From assembly GCF_009905375.1 (NCBI RefSeq), contig NC_133653.1, positions 55,157,751 to 55,221,750 on the forward strand: a stretch of DNA of 64,000 nt, given 5' to 3'. Shown one piece after another: positions 1 through 10,154 of this stretch. A program made the translations under genes and the position numbers. Position 1 is the first letter of the stretch, and each line of letters starts with the position of its first letter. Under the pieces are notes generated by a model that searched no databases, was not told the origin of the DNA, and saw only the letters and a program-made list of their open reading frames with translations. Source of the DNA: Apium graveolens. Its lineage: Eukaryota > Streptophyta > Magnoliopsida > Apiales > Apiaceae.

Positions 1-469
1 AGGTAGCAAATACAGTCTTCTGTGCCTAATCGGTACTCAAAATCTCAAAGGATTTCTCCATTTCCTTTAGCCACGCCCTTGCCTCAACTGGGTCGGCTGA
101 TCCGTGGAACTCAGGGGGCTTGAGGGACTTGAAAGCCCTGAAAGAGTTTGCCACAACATTGTTATTTCCTTGAGGGGGTGGGTTGGGTTGACGTTCCAAG
201 TTCTGCCTTAGTAGTTGCATGAACTGTCCCATGGGATCCATGCCTGGGTTTGGTACTTGTTGCTCAACCTCAGTCTCTCCTCCTTCAGCCTCTATCTCAA
301 ATCTTTCAACATCATATGTTTCCTCCTTCTCTTCATACAGGGAGTCATCCTGTTCAATATAATCCTCGTCTTCTTCTTCACTGTGTTCTTCATTCCTACC
401 ATCCTGGTTATGGCTTCCCTGGTCCTCAGATCCAGGGTTCGCCCTAGTTCCAATCTTTCTTGGCAGCAT
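1..469 (-). pseudogene. gag: Gypsy A gag, N-terminal part
   Basis: The frame opens with ATG at 469. Residues ~15-70 are strongly acidic (Glu/Asp runs), then FKSLKPPEF (113-121) and WLKEMEKSFEIL are the usual entry to the capsid region of plant Ty3/gypsy Gag. A TAG at 26-28 stops the frame, but the same frame resumes as AQKTVFAT up to the window edge, so the stop looks like one base change (GAG to TAG) in a longer gag. Gag assembles the cytoplasmic particle that houses reverse transcription. The zinc knuckle and the rest of the polyprotein are not in the window. Confidence 0.8.
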
Positions 470-868
470 GATACTGATAAATATTTGGGAAATTCAACGT
501 TAGGTCATAATCATACATAAAATTGTGCCTTGAACAGTTCTATAATGGGGAGAATGTATCTCACAATTCTATTATATTATGACAGTTCTAATAAGAAGTG
601 CAGTAATAATAATGATAAAAATAGTGATCTCTTCACTAAGGAACTGAACTGAAAGGAAACAAATATATACATAATGCGAGAAATACATAGTTTGATATGG
701 TCAAAAGTACAACAGTTCTACAACCATCTGCCCAAAAGTGATACACAAGAGTCTATCTGTCTAGTCAGAGAAAGGGATGCTATATACAAGTCAACTATCC
801 TGGAAAATTGGCTCTTACTATGACCTCGACTAACTAGACGACTAGACTACCCCATCACTGGTCCTGAA
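470..868 (-). other. Gypsy A spacer between accessory ORF and gag
   Basis: About 400 bases with no open frame of note and no repeat I can see. It is ordinary AT-rich leader in the genomic RNA of gypsy A. Confidence 0.5.
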
Positions 869-1560
869 TCACACACCGGAGCGGGTCAGCTCCCACACCC
901 TTTCCATCGCACGACGGAAGATGTAGTCAGCCTGCCTCCTAGAGATCCTGCCGTGCCTGTCCCCCTGGAGTGATCGGAGTCTCACACGGGCCGTGAGCTC
1001 TATCCCATTCAGCTCCCTTCTCAGGGATCGGGGTATGGTAGCTCTATCCTCATAAGATCGGGCGTACCGAACAGCCTTCTCCACCTCCAACTCCCTCCTG
1101 ACCTCATCCAGCCGGGCCTCAGCAACAACCACTCGAGTCCTCAGTACATCCTGAACATAGCCGTGAGTTAACAAAGACTACCTATGGGCAGGGTCGAGAG
1201 GTGGTGAATCCGGAGCCGCTGGGGGTGCCTCCTCGGTCTGCCTAGGCTCGGGAGTATGGGTCTCAGAGCTGTCATCATAGGGTCTCCAAGATAGTGGTGC
1301 AGGGGTAGGAGCTCTGACCACCGGGAGTGAGGGTAAAGGGGTACCAGTGTACTCTACCATAGCTCCACATGCTCCTCAGCTACTAGGACCTCATCCGGGT
1401 CCTCCTCATCTGAACTCGCAATAACCTCCGTCTCTGAATCCTCTGAGGGGTCCTCCTCCTCCTCCATCTCAGGCTCCTCCTGATCCTCGGCTTCTAGCAG
1501 TGCCTCATCATGCTCACGCTCGAACATCTCTGGGTCCTCTATCTCATGTGCCTACACATT
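869..1560 (-). pseudogene. Gypsy A accessory ORF upstream of gag (decayed)
   Basis: Between the primer site and gag lies coding-like sequence in three blocks. At ~1560-1365 there is a Glu-rich frame ending VELW and a stop. From ATG 1360 there is a Pro-rich 60-codon block ending DPAHR. After a single in-frame TAG at 1178-1180, the same frame continues as ~100 codons rich in Arg, Glu and Leu (VLRTRVVVAEARLDEVRREL), likely helical or coiled coil, to 869. The product is not recognised. Gypsy B has a frame in the same place with the same plan (Pro-rich first half, charged helical second half), which argues that this is a real accessory gene of the lineage rather than chance. GC content is clearly higher than in the flanking LTR. 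Confidence 0.5.
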
Positions 1561-1723
1561 AAACGGGCTAAGTTACTATCATGATACTTATAAGGGTTCC
1601 CGTAAGGGTTTTAACTGTCAGTGCTACTTTAAGTAGTCCGACTATGAACTTGGCATGAGTTCTTAGTATCTTTGTGAGTTTATTATTATATTGTCGCATC
1701 ATCTCTGAGGTTTATAACGTTTA

Positions 1724-1735
1724 GCTCTGATACCA
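1724..1735 (-). other. Primer binding site, gypsy A
   Basis: The minus strand reads TGGTATCAGAGC, complementary to the 3' end of plant initiator tRNA-Met, four bases inside the LTR end. It fixes the orientation of gypsy A as right to left. Confidence 0.93.
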
Positions 1736-2704
1736 TTTCTGTAACACCCCCAGAACCGGGGTCGGGGATCCGGGTCGTCACGGTCTTTCTTTCCACAATA
1801 TCACTTAATTTTATTTATAATAAATAACCTTATGTTGTGACCCCACACTAACACACACCACAACACGTTATAGTCTCAGAGATGAAATTGAAATAAGTAC
1901 AAGTCCTTGAATCCACAATTTAAAAGTTATTACAACCCAAAATGATTACTTGATAAGTTTACAGTTAATTTCCATTATCTGCCAAAAGTTATAATTATAC
2001 ATAATTGATTCCCAAAAGTAGAATGCCTGATCTACAAATAGATCTACCTCTGCAGCTATAGCAGCTACGATATCAACGGGAAGACGCGGGACGCTTCCCA
2101 CGCGCTTGCGCTGGGTCTGCTTGAGTCTGGTCATCTTTCCTAACTGTTGTTGTGTGATGAAGAAATGAAGCAAGAGTAAGCATTACAGCTCGCAAGATAA
2201 TATATAACGTAAACAATAATGCAAGTATCTAAATGGATAACTTACTAGAATCCTTTATCAAGTGTAAGGTAATTACTTACTGGATATAAGCTTAAAGGAA
2301 GATGAAGTTACCAATTACTTCACTATACTTATACCATTTTTAGAAAACTACTTGAACTACCACTGTTCAAAGTATAATAGATTTCAAAAGATCATCCCAT
2401 AGATGAGACCACAAGTTAAGACTTGAATAGATTCAATTTTTGAAATATTATTGAATGAAATGAAGTTACAAGATACTTTATTTAGTCCCGATATATATAT
2501 CCACATATATATCTCTTATACATTTCCTGGAAACCTCTGTTATGTAAAGTATGAACAGAGTTTGTAACATCTAATGAATTTTGGAAAGGAAAAGAATTTT
2601 GGCATAAACCCGATATCTTGCTGATCAGGCAAAGATACCAATAAGTAACCTTTTCTACTAGTAGATGGACGAATTCCCCACTGGTCATCACCCTGGCCGC
2701 AATA

Positions 2705-2790
2705 GGACCTTATGCTGGACTTCCACTCAGCCACTTACATATTTGATGGACTCCCACTGAGCCACTTACACTTTCATGGACGCCCACTGA
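2705..2790. repeat. Imperfect ~30 bp repeat, three copies
   Basis: Three successive units share GGACTCCCACTGAGCC with small changes, the first two followed by ACTTACA, then AT-rich spacers. It lies inside the gypsy A LTR. Confidence 0.7.
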
Positions 2791-3306
2791 GCCCATGTTG
2801 CTTATGCCGACTCAATAGATGGACTTACTTCCCGAACGTTGGGTAAGTAATCAATTCATTTATCAAAACAACAACCTTGTTGCGAATATAAAATACACCA
2901 CAGAGCCGGATCCCTCAGGTTTTGAGCGAGTATTTAAATCCCCTTCGAAAGGAAGATCTTAAATATAAAAATGAGTTTTGGGATCTGCCCTAACTTTTAA
3001 AATCATTTTGAAGACTCGAAAACATTTTTTAAGAATGTTTGGAGTACTGCTGATTTATTAAAATAAATCAGTCCCAATATATTAGAAAATATCTGAATAT
3101 TATTATTTAAATAATATTCCCATAAAGAATAATCTTTATAAAAATAATAGAAGTAGAAGTTTTAAACTCATACTTGAAATGAATATTAAATAACCAAAGA
3201 TATACTTATACGAAAGTACTATCTTTATTTGAATAATCGAAAATAAGTTTGATTATCGAAACATTATTCTTTAATAAAATAAAGAATATTATTTAGTAAA
3301 TAATCG

Positions 3307-3474
3307 GAGTCATAAGTCCTCGAATGAATATTCAAAATAATATTCATTAAATAAAATAAACAGAGTCATAAGGCCTTGAGTGAATATTCAAAGTATTATT
3401 CATTAAATAAAATAAGCGGAGTCATAAGTTCTCGAATGAATATTCAAAATAATATTCATTAAATTTTATAAAGT
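3307..3474. repeat. 56 bp tandem repeat, three copies
   Basis: Units starting GAGTCATAAG at 3307, 3363 and 3419 each contain GAATATTCAAA and TATTCATTAAAT, themselves an imperfect palindrome. Internal to the gypsy A LTR. Confidence 0.85.
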
Positions 3475-3517
3475 TATCGAATAAACCTTATTCGATTAAT
3501 GGTTTTGCAAACTATTC

Positions 3518-3544
<27 letters not shown>
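3518..3544. repeat. AT dinucleotide microsatellite
   Basis: Uninterrupted AT repeat of about 13 units within the gypsy A LTR. Confidence 0.9.
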
Positions 3545-3548
<4 letters not shown>

Positions 3549-5612
3549 CGGGAACATCGACTCCCGATTTAGAAAAATGTTCACCTTTGGGTCCCCTAAA
3601 CTAAGGGTATACACAACTACTGCTTATCTCTAGCATAGGTATTATGCAATTATAAGCATTGAAATCAACAGATAGATATCAAGATTACGAAACAGACATG
3701 TATATAAACCATATCACCATGCTCCAATATATCACAAGATTTGCTAATTAACCATCATGCATCTATCACAAGATAATGCATATACATGTATACATCACAA
3801 CAACAGTATAACGGGTAGAAAACTTGTCTGAGCGACTGGGGGTGGTAAAAGTCCAGGGATGAGTCTGGTAACCTATAAACCATATATAAGTTGGAATTAA
3901 ACCAAAGTCGCTTATGAATCTATACTTTAACCAATTAGACCCTAACGTTCGCTTTTGCGCTTAACGATTCACTTAAGTCGCTCGATGTACCCTCAGCTCC
4001 ACCATTTTTAATAAATTAACCATTAGGAATTTTAAGGCGATTCTTTTGCGAGTACCGTACCAACTGCCTAATCCACTTTACATAACTGTTTCATATCCCA
4101 ATTAGTCATTTAAGGTCCTTAACCAATGTTTCAAAGTAAGGCGAGGGGTAATGGTTCGGTCGCGAAACGCCGTTACTTAAAACGGTCGTTTCTCCTAAAC
4201 CATACATCGGATTCAAGCGAACCACATATCAAAACGAAGCTCGTAACATGAACTATCTAATCATGGCAATGGTCAAAACCTAACAGTGAGTTCACGGGTC
4301 CTGATGTTAAGAACAAAAACAGTCTAAAGTAAATCGGGCATTACAACGGCTATGTTTACGCGATTACCAAATTTAAACCATTCCAATCAATTCACAATTC
4401 AACCCACAATCACCACTACAACCAAACTTCATCCATTATTTACTATAACAGCCCCAACAACTCAATATTTCTAATTTATACTACTTCTCAATCATGAACT
4501 AAGAGCTTACGTAAGTTTATTAACTAATCATCAAGATTTACAACTCCAAAAACATCACAAAACTAACCAATCTCTAAATATTCAATAATCATGCCTCTCA
4601 TGAACTATACTACTCATAATAAGATCTTAACATTCAATAACAATGCTAGGTTAAGAGATTATACCTTCCTTGTGAGTAGGAGTAACTAATGAGCTTGAAA
4701 CAACCTTGGAAAATCCTTACTAAAGCTTTATCTAAACAAAAACTCAAGATCAAAATTTCAAGTTCTTGAAAAACACTATTCATTCTCTTCTTCCATGAAT
4801 TTTAGGAAGAGATTGTGAAGGAATTTGAAGCTTAGACTTATAGGATATCTATATCTATGTACAAGGAACCTTAGATAATTACCTCACTAATTAACAAAGC
4901 TTGGAACTTGGATTTGAGTTTTTTCTTCCTTTGAAATGGACAAAGGCCGAGAGCTTCTTGTTGGAAATGAAGGTCAACTTTGTTTTTTTGTGTTATGAAT
5001 TTTTTTGCTTGGTTGTTTTGTCTTTTGTTTTGCTTAATTACCTTTTAACCATGGTAAATTTTGTGTGGTTTATAATCAACCAACACTTCCTTCTCTTTGG
5101 TCATGCTTATGTCATCCTCCTATGTCATCTTCCCACACTTGTCCTCTTCTTGTTGGTGTGATGACATCATCATCATCAACCTCTTTGATTAACTCCTAAT
5201 TACTTGGCTAATGACCGCTGATCTGTTATACGGTTCGCTTAACTTTCGTTCTCGTTTATCGTTTGAGGGATCATACCCGGGATCTTATTACCTGGGTTCC
5301 CTTAACCTTTCTTAATACATTATATTCCTTTAATGATCCTCTCTTATAATCCTTGAATTTAAATCCTTTTTATCCTGTTACCTTATACTCAATTCTTTCG
5401 GTATCTGGTGGATTTTCGGGAAAAATCAAAGTGTTCGAATTTGGATTCTAACGATCTTTACATACACTTATATACCATATAGAGTACTAATAAGATCTCA
5501 GAATAACAATAAAAGAACCTCTACAAGTGTGGTAGGAAAAGTTTTCTTATTCAGCATAATCAGCAAAAACACTATTCATAAGGGTTACAAAAAGTTAAAA
5601 ATTTTGGGGTTA

Positions 5613-8600
5613 TTACAGCTGTCCTCTTTCCAGATAGTTCATGCTCATCTCATTCTCACTAATTTGCTTGACTTGAGAGTGATGGATGGCTGACTTAACT
5701 GGCTCCTTGATAAGTTCAAACTTCTTCTGTATTTCCTCATCAATCTTCTCCCAATTGACTAAACTCAAATTCTCCTTATCAGCTGCTCTTATGTTGGCTG
5801 CTGCTGCATTGATCAGATCTATATTATCTGTAACTGATGGCTTTGAGATAGTAATTGAAGGCACAAATACTTTACTGATTTGAATTTGAAGCCTCTCCCC
5901 CTCACTTGGTCCTTTCTCCCCCTTTTTGCTATCATCAAGTCGAGGTGAGGAAGGGGTTTGAGCAGCCACCAGTTTTTGTAGTAAATTTGTCTGCTGGGCT
6001 TGATGAAGATGAATGGCTATTAAAGATGCTTCCATGACTGACATTCTTGTATCCAAGGAATCTATCTTCATTACATGATCAGAATTTTTCCTTAATTGCC
6101 TCATGATGTCAAGCATTGTAGCTTCTGGAAGTTTAGAATCTAGCTTGTCTGAGATAGCCTTCTTCATCTCCTCAATATCACCCTTCATGGTGTTTACATC
6201 CCTAGCATGCTGGAAGCCCTGGATTTGTTGAAGTTGCAGGGAGGCTAGATGTGCCTGAAGGAGCTTCTTGGTACTGGCATTAGTAGTGGTTTGAAGAGCA
6301 TTATTTGTCTGATTGATTAGTTGGATCAGGGTTGTCTTGAAGTAATGCTCATCACAGTGTTTTGAGAATGCCCATGATGGCATACCTGATCTTGAACTTG
6401 AGCCAACTTCTCCCCCTATGTCCATTGCTTCATCTTCACTGTTCCCACTCCCATCATCAAAGAAATCAGCTGAACCACCAGTCTCATAGTCCACATCACC
6501 AGCTGTAGCCGGCAAAGCTATGATGGCATCCTTAGCTCTCATCATAGATTGTGTGGTATGCACCAAATTCAGCATCCTTTCTGCATTGTCATTGCCCTGT
6601 TTAGCTAGAAGTTGATAAGATGGAATAGGATGAGTAAATGCCTCAGCATCAAGGGAAGTGGAATCTATACCAGCTTTAGGATGCTGAGATAGTCCTTCCC
6701 TGTCTGCATCCTGGACATTCATTGACTCATTAGCAATGACATCCATCCTTATAACTCCAGTACCTGCATTTCTCTCGTTTTCTCTCTTTTGTTGCATCAG
6801 GGTCTCACCCTGGCTCCCCACCCTCACACCCTCACCTTCACCTACTAAGGTGGGACTCCTCTCACTCTCTTTTGCCAATCCTGAAGAAATGGATTGCATA
6901 GTTTCACTTATTTCCTCTCCTTTTTCCTGGGAGCAACCCAGACTCTCACTCAACACACTCTTCTCTCTCAATCCTAAGAGTGACTGTACAACCACTAAAT
7001 CTTCTGCACTTGAAATAAATGAAGTTTGAAGCTGTACAGAGATACTCGACGGATGAGTGATATCCATCGAGTGAGTGGATTTACTATCCGACGGATAACT
7101 GCTGTCAAATTTATCCGTCGGGATACAATTACTACTCGACGGATGAGCAATATCCATCGAGAGAGTAGAAATGAATGAGCTGGGAATAGAAACTATTGTT
7201 GACTCTGTGCTGATTGAAGATATTTTGGGCACAAATGATACAACAGTTCCTGAAAGAATTGGTAAGTGAGCCAACAAATCATCTAAAAGATGATGCTTAC
7301 TTGCACTAGATTTTGGCTTCCCCAACAGATTTAAAGAAGGGGAATCAGGAATTGATGTGTTTATCATATCCACATCCAGAGAATTTGTTGGTGAGTTTGG
7401 TGTTTGAGGTGCTTCTATGACTAGAGATTTTGGCTGTAACTCCACATTTATTGGAGCCACATCAAACTGAATATGTGAAGGTGCAGTGACTGTGTCTGTT
7501 GCACCAGTTTGCACTGTGTGTGTACCCTGTGCATACCCAAGGGTTTTTGATTTCTTCTTTCTGGTATAAGTTTGGGGTGAGCTTGTGTCCCTAACCTTCT
7601 TGGCCTGTGCTCTTGGTTGAGAGCTTTGTTCAATAACTACATCCTTTTGGGAAGATGCAGCTAGAAATGAGCTTTTATCCTTTTTAAGCACTGTAGTTTG
7701 TTGGGAAATTGCAGTGTGGCTTGGATGGGATCCACTCAACTCTCCAACCTTATTCTTGGGGTTTCTTTGATGTTCACCCCTTCCCTCACCTAACTTACCC
7801 TCCTTCACACTCCCCTCTTTGGCTTTAGTGGATTTTGCAACTAGCATCTTTTGAGAGATACCAGAGGGGGCTTTCTTTGATTTGGATTTTGAAATAATTA
7901 CAGTTTTGGTAGCTTGGGTAGATAACTGTTTGATCATTGACACAGTTGTCATAGCCACACTAGAACTCAAAGAAATTGTTGAGGTTGGAATAGTTGTAGG
8001 GATAGATGAACTTACCTCACTTACCTGAGGTGCTTGCATTATAGGGAAATAGAACAATGGCACATCCTTGTGATGATTGGCCCTGTTCAAATCTACAATG
8101 AGCCTTCTCTCTTGAACCCAACAATCTAATTTGTTGTTAGGGTTCTCAAGCACAATCTCTTCACAAAGGTGGTTAGCTAACATCATAAGGAATCTAGCAT
8201 AATACACATTCTTACCTCTTTTATTAAACTCTCCCAGTTTAAAACCTAACTCAAACAAAACAAGGTCACTAAAATAAAAAAACTTATCTGTAACTAGCAT
8301 GTAGAGCATGTTAAGCATGGAAATATTCACTGAATCAAAATTACTGATCTTTCCTGAGAAAACCTTTGTAGCTACATCACACATGAAACTCCATTCTTTT
8401 CTAAGACCCATTCTCCTAATATCACTCAGTTTAGAAGTAGGAAGTGCATAGTTCATGGAATTAAGCATATTGATTATATCAGTGTCAATGTGTGGTGATG
8501 TCACATTATCATCAGGAATTTTGAAACATGCTTTTATCACATCACTATTGATACAGAATTCTTTACATTTAATGGTTAGTGTGATGGTCTTAATAGTAGA

Positions 8601-8813
8601 GTTGTAGGTAGCAGTGGTCCACATCTCTTCAACAACTTCACAGAAGATTGTGGGTGATTCCAGCATGGCATAATTGAGCTTGCAATTCTTCACAAAGTCC
8701 ATCATCTTGTGATAGTCATCAGAATGCTGAATACCCTTGTTCACTAGTGCAGTGAAATTGTTCTTCTCATAAATGAACCCAGTTTGAGACATAATCTTTA
8801 CAATAGATGCCAT
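5613..8813 (-). CDS. Copia A extra (env-like) ORF, 3' end cut by gypsy A
   Basis: A 1066-codon open frame from ATG 8813. Residues ~1-255 form a compact domain with RKEWSF at 138-143 that recurs in the extra ORFs of copia B and copia H. Residues ~260-800 are Ser/Thr/Pro-rich low complexity with basic runs (KSKSKK ~309, RKKKSK 418-423) resembling nuclear signals. About residues 840-960 look like coiled coil (many L/I/M/Q heptads). No signal peptide or membrane span is evident, so 'env-like' is only the positional name used for Sireviruses. The native end is missing: the frame runs to the gypsy A junction at 5617/5618 and stops inside that LTR (GQL, then TAA). The ORF follows a TATA box and CT-rich leader. 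Function unknown; a weak resemblance to annotated 'putative plant transposon protein' domains is possible but untested. Confidence 0.85.
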   Translation of the reverse strand: MASIVKIMSQTGFIYEKNNFTALVNKGIQHSDDYHKMMDFVKNCKLNYAMLESPTIFCEVVEEMWTTATYNSTIKTITLTIKCKEFCINSDVIKACFKIPDDNVTSPHIDTDIINMLNSMNYALPTSKLSDIRRMGLRKEWSFMCDVATKVFSGKISNFDSVNISMLNMLYMLVTDKFFYFSDLVLFELGFKLGEFNKRGKNVYYARFLMMLANHLCEEIVLENPNNKLDCWVQERRLIVDLNRANHHKDVPLFYFPIMQAPQVSEVSSSIPTTIPTSTISLSSSVAMTTVSMIKQLSTQATKTVIISKSKSKKAPSGISQKMLVAKSTKAKEGSVKEGKLGEGRGEHQRNPKNKVGELSGSHPSHTAISQQTTVLKKDKSSFLAASSQKDVVIEQSSQPRAQAKKVRDTSSPQTYTRKKKSKTLGYAQGTHTVQTGATDTVTAPSHIQFDVAPINVELQPKSLVIEAPQTPNSPTNSLDVDMINTSIPDSPSLNLLGKPKSSASKHHLLDDLLAHLPILSGTVVSFVPKISSISTESTIVSIPSSFISTLSMDIAHPSSSNCIPTDKFDSSYPSDSKSTHSMDITHPSSISVQLQTSFISSAEDLVVVQSLLGLREKSVLSESLGCSQEKGEEISETMQSISSGLAKESERSPTLVGEGEGVRVGSQGETLMQQKRENERNAGTGVIRMDVIANESMNVQDADREGLSQHPKAGIDSTSLDAEAFTHPIPSYQLLAKQGNDNAERMLNLVHTTQSMMRAKDAIIALPATAGDVDYETGGSADFFDDGSGNSEDEAMDIGGEVGSSSRSGMPSWAFSKHCDEHYFKTTLIQLINQTNNALQTTTNASTKKLLQAHLASLQLQQIQGFQHARDVNTMKGDIEEMKKAISDKLDSKLPEATMLDIMRQLRKNSDHVMKIDSLDTRMSVMEASLIAIHLHQAQQTNLLQKLVAAQTPSSPRLDDSKKGEKGPSEGERLQIQISKVFVPSITISKPSVTDNIDLINAAAANIRAADKENLSLVNWEKIDEEIQKKFELIKEPVKSAIHHSQVKQISENEMSMNYLERGQL
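7045..7163. repeat. Cluster of the CGACGGAT word inside the extra ORF
   Basis: Six occurrences (CTCGACGGATGAG, TCCATCGAG, CCGACGGATAA, TTATCCGTCGGG and repeats) in both orientations within ~120 bases. In the protein they produce recurring HPS, YPS and SMDI-like tracts. Confidence 0.85.
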
Positions 8814-8924
8814 TGTTAGAGAATTAGAGCTTGAAGAGAAAGAGAGTAAGTGCTTTGAGAGAGAGTGAATTTAGAGCAGTTGAATTGAGAATGATAAAAG
8901 AAAAGCGATTGAAATGAAATATGC

Positions 8925-8931
8925 TTTTATA
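8925..8931 (-). promoter_or_regulatory. TATA box ahead of the copia A extra ORF
   Basis: Minus strand AGATAGTATAAAAGC, ~115 bases before the ATG at 8813 and followed by a leader rich in CT runs. The same 15 bases occur at nearly the same distance in copia B, while surrounding sequence differs more. It suggests independent transcription of the extra ORF. Confidence 0.6.
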
Positions 8932-9344
8932 CTATCTCAAAAAATAACTGATAAAAATAATAAAGTAAAATAAAGTGACCAATAGAAATTGCTTAAAATA
9001 GCCGTTTAAAAATAAATTGTTAGAATTCCACCCTTTATCCGTCGTGTTATGCTTACAAACCGTAAGTATACTCGATGGATAATGTGCAGGGAATTAACGA
9101 CTGAGATTAAGACAATTCGACGAATGAGGATAAACTGTTATCCGTCGAGACATAAAATATTCCAGAAAAATAATTGATTTTTATTAGCAAATAATATACC
9201 GACGGATGATCAAACTCGATGGATAAAGATCATCCGTTGAGATGTAAATTTTGACTTAGCCAAGATTTCATTGAAGACTGAAAAATCAATTAAATTTCTG
9301 GTTACATTTCAACTTGCAAATGAACTCATATAGATTTAAGAATA
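8932..9344. other. Copia A spacer between RNase H and extra ORF
   Basis: Non-coding, AT-rich. It contains at least six variants of the CGACGGAT word in both orientations between 9034 and 9243 (for example TTATCCGTCG, ACTCGATGGATAA, ACCGACGGATGATC). Confidence 0.7.
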
Positions 9345-10150
9345 ATTAAGCATACCTAACTCACTTACCAACCTTGAAAAGGTGGATTCATCCAGTGGCT
9401 TGGTAAAGATATCTGCAAGCTACTTCTCACTTGGAACAAAATGTAGTTCCACCGTACCATTCATTACATGTTCCTTTATGAAGTGGTACTTGATATCTAT
9501 GTGCTTTGTCCTTGAATGTACTGGATTTTCAGTGATGGCAATTGCACTTGTGTTATCACATAAAATAGGAATCCTCTCAACTTGCAAACCATAGTCTAGC
9601 AATTGATTCTTCATCCATAATATCTGTGCACAGCAACTACCAGCAACAATATATTCAGCTTCAGCTGTAGAAGTAGAAACTAGATTTTGCTTTTTACTGA
9701 ACCAGGAAACAAGCTTGTTTCCTAGAAATTGGCAGGTTCCTGTTGTACTTTTTCTATCAATTCTACAACCTGCATAATCTGCATCTGAATAACTAGTTAG
9801 ATCAAAACCAGAATCTCTAGGGTACCAAATGCCAAGTTTTGGTGTTCCCTTGAGATATCTGAAAATTCTCTTAATAGCTATTAAGTGAGATTCTCTAGGA
9901 TCAGCCTGAAATCTAGCACATAAAAATGTAGCAAACATTGTATCTAGTCTACTAGCTGTTAAGTACAGAAGTGAGCCAACCATGCCTCTATAACTTGAAA
10001 TATCCACAGACTTTTCAGTAGTGTTTAATTCAAGCTTAGTTGCAGTGGCCATGGGAGTTTTTGCAGATGTGCAATCCATTAGATCAAACTTTTTTAAAAG
10101 ATAAAAAATGTATTTAGTTTGGCTAATGAATATTCCATCACTAACTTGCT
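9345..10150 (-). pseudogene. pol: Copia A RNase H
   Basis: Follows RT in the same direction. It shows KTPMATATKLE, the copia spacer YRGMVGSLLYLTASR, then the RNase H core with SYSDADYAG (catalytic Asp), TAEAEYI and a closing region LADIFTKPLDE. It degrades the RNA strand of the RNA/DNA hybrid during reverse transcription. Stops: one separates it from RT after TYFLGL at 10155, and another follows VPSEK at ~9420. A one-codon loss is visible at ENPVHSRTKHID (other copies have VQHS). Otherwise well preserved. Confidence 0.85.
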
Positions 10151-10154
10151 TAAC

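Larger units (their letters stand above)
1..5617 (-). mobile_element. Gypsy A: 5' portion of a Ty3/gypsy element
   Basis: The element reads right to left: long 5' LTR (1740-5617), tRNA-Met primer site, an accessory 5' reading region and the start of gag. Protease, reverse transcriptase, integrase and the 3' LTR lie beyond base 1. Its 5' LTR end (TGTAATAACCCC on the minus strand) abuts the interrupted extra ORF of copia A at 5617/5618, so it is the youngest layer of the left-hand nest. The target-site duplicate on this side would be GCTGT (5618-5622); its partner is outside the window. Placement among chromoviruses (Tekay/Del type) is inferred from similarity of layout to gypsy B. Confidence 0.88.
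1740..5617 (-). repeat. Gypsy A 5' LTR (3.9 kb)
   Basis: On the plus strand it runs from TGTAACACCCCC to GGGGTTATTACA; in element sense it starts TGTAATAACCCC and ends GGGGGTGTTACA, so both ends have TG...CA and short imperfect inverted termini. The left end is set by the primer site and the right end by the abrupt switch to the copia A extra ORF. The interior is AT-rich and includes a 56 bp tandem repeat, a ~30 bp imperfect repeat and an AT microsatellite. The hydrophobic frame near 4901-5161 is not regarded as a gene. Confidence 0.9.

Noticed and set aside
3307..3474. CRISPR-like array
   Set aside because: Three adjoining 56 bp units without unique spacers, in a plant LTR; ordinary tandem repeat.
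4901..5161. Hydrophobic 86-codon plus-strand frame resembling a membrane protein
   Set aside because: Inside the gypsy A LTR; hydrophobicity follows from T-rich DNA. No family resemblance.
1740..5617. A DNA transposon with inverted ends (TGTAACACCCC / GGGGTTATTACA)
   Set aside because: The short inverted termini, primer site and gag show that it is one LTR of a gypsy element.
5613..8813. A viral-type envelope glycoprotein
   Set aside because: No signal peptide, membrane anchor or cysteine pattern is evident; only the position after pol matches the 'env-like' label.
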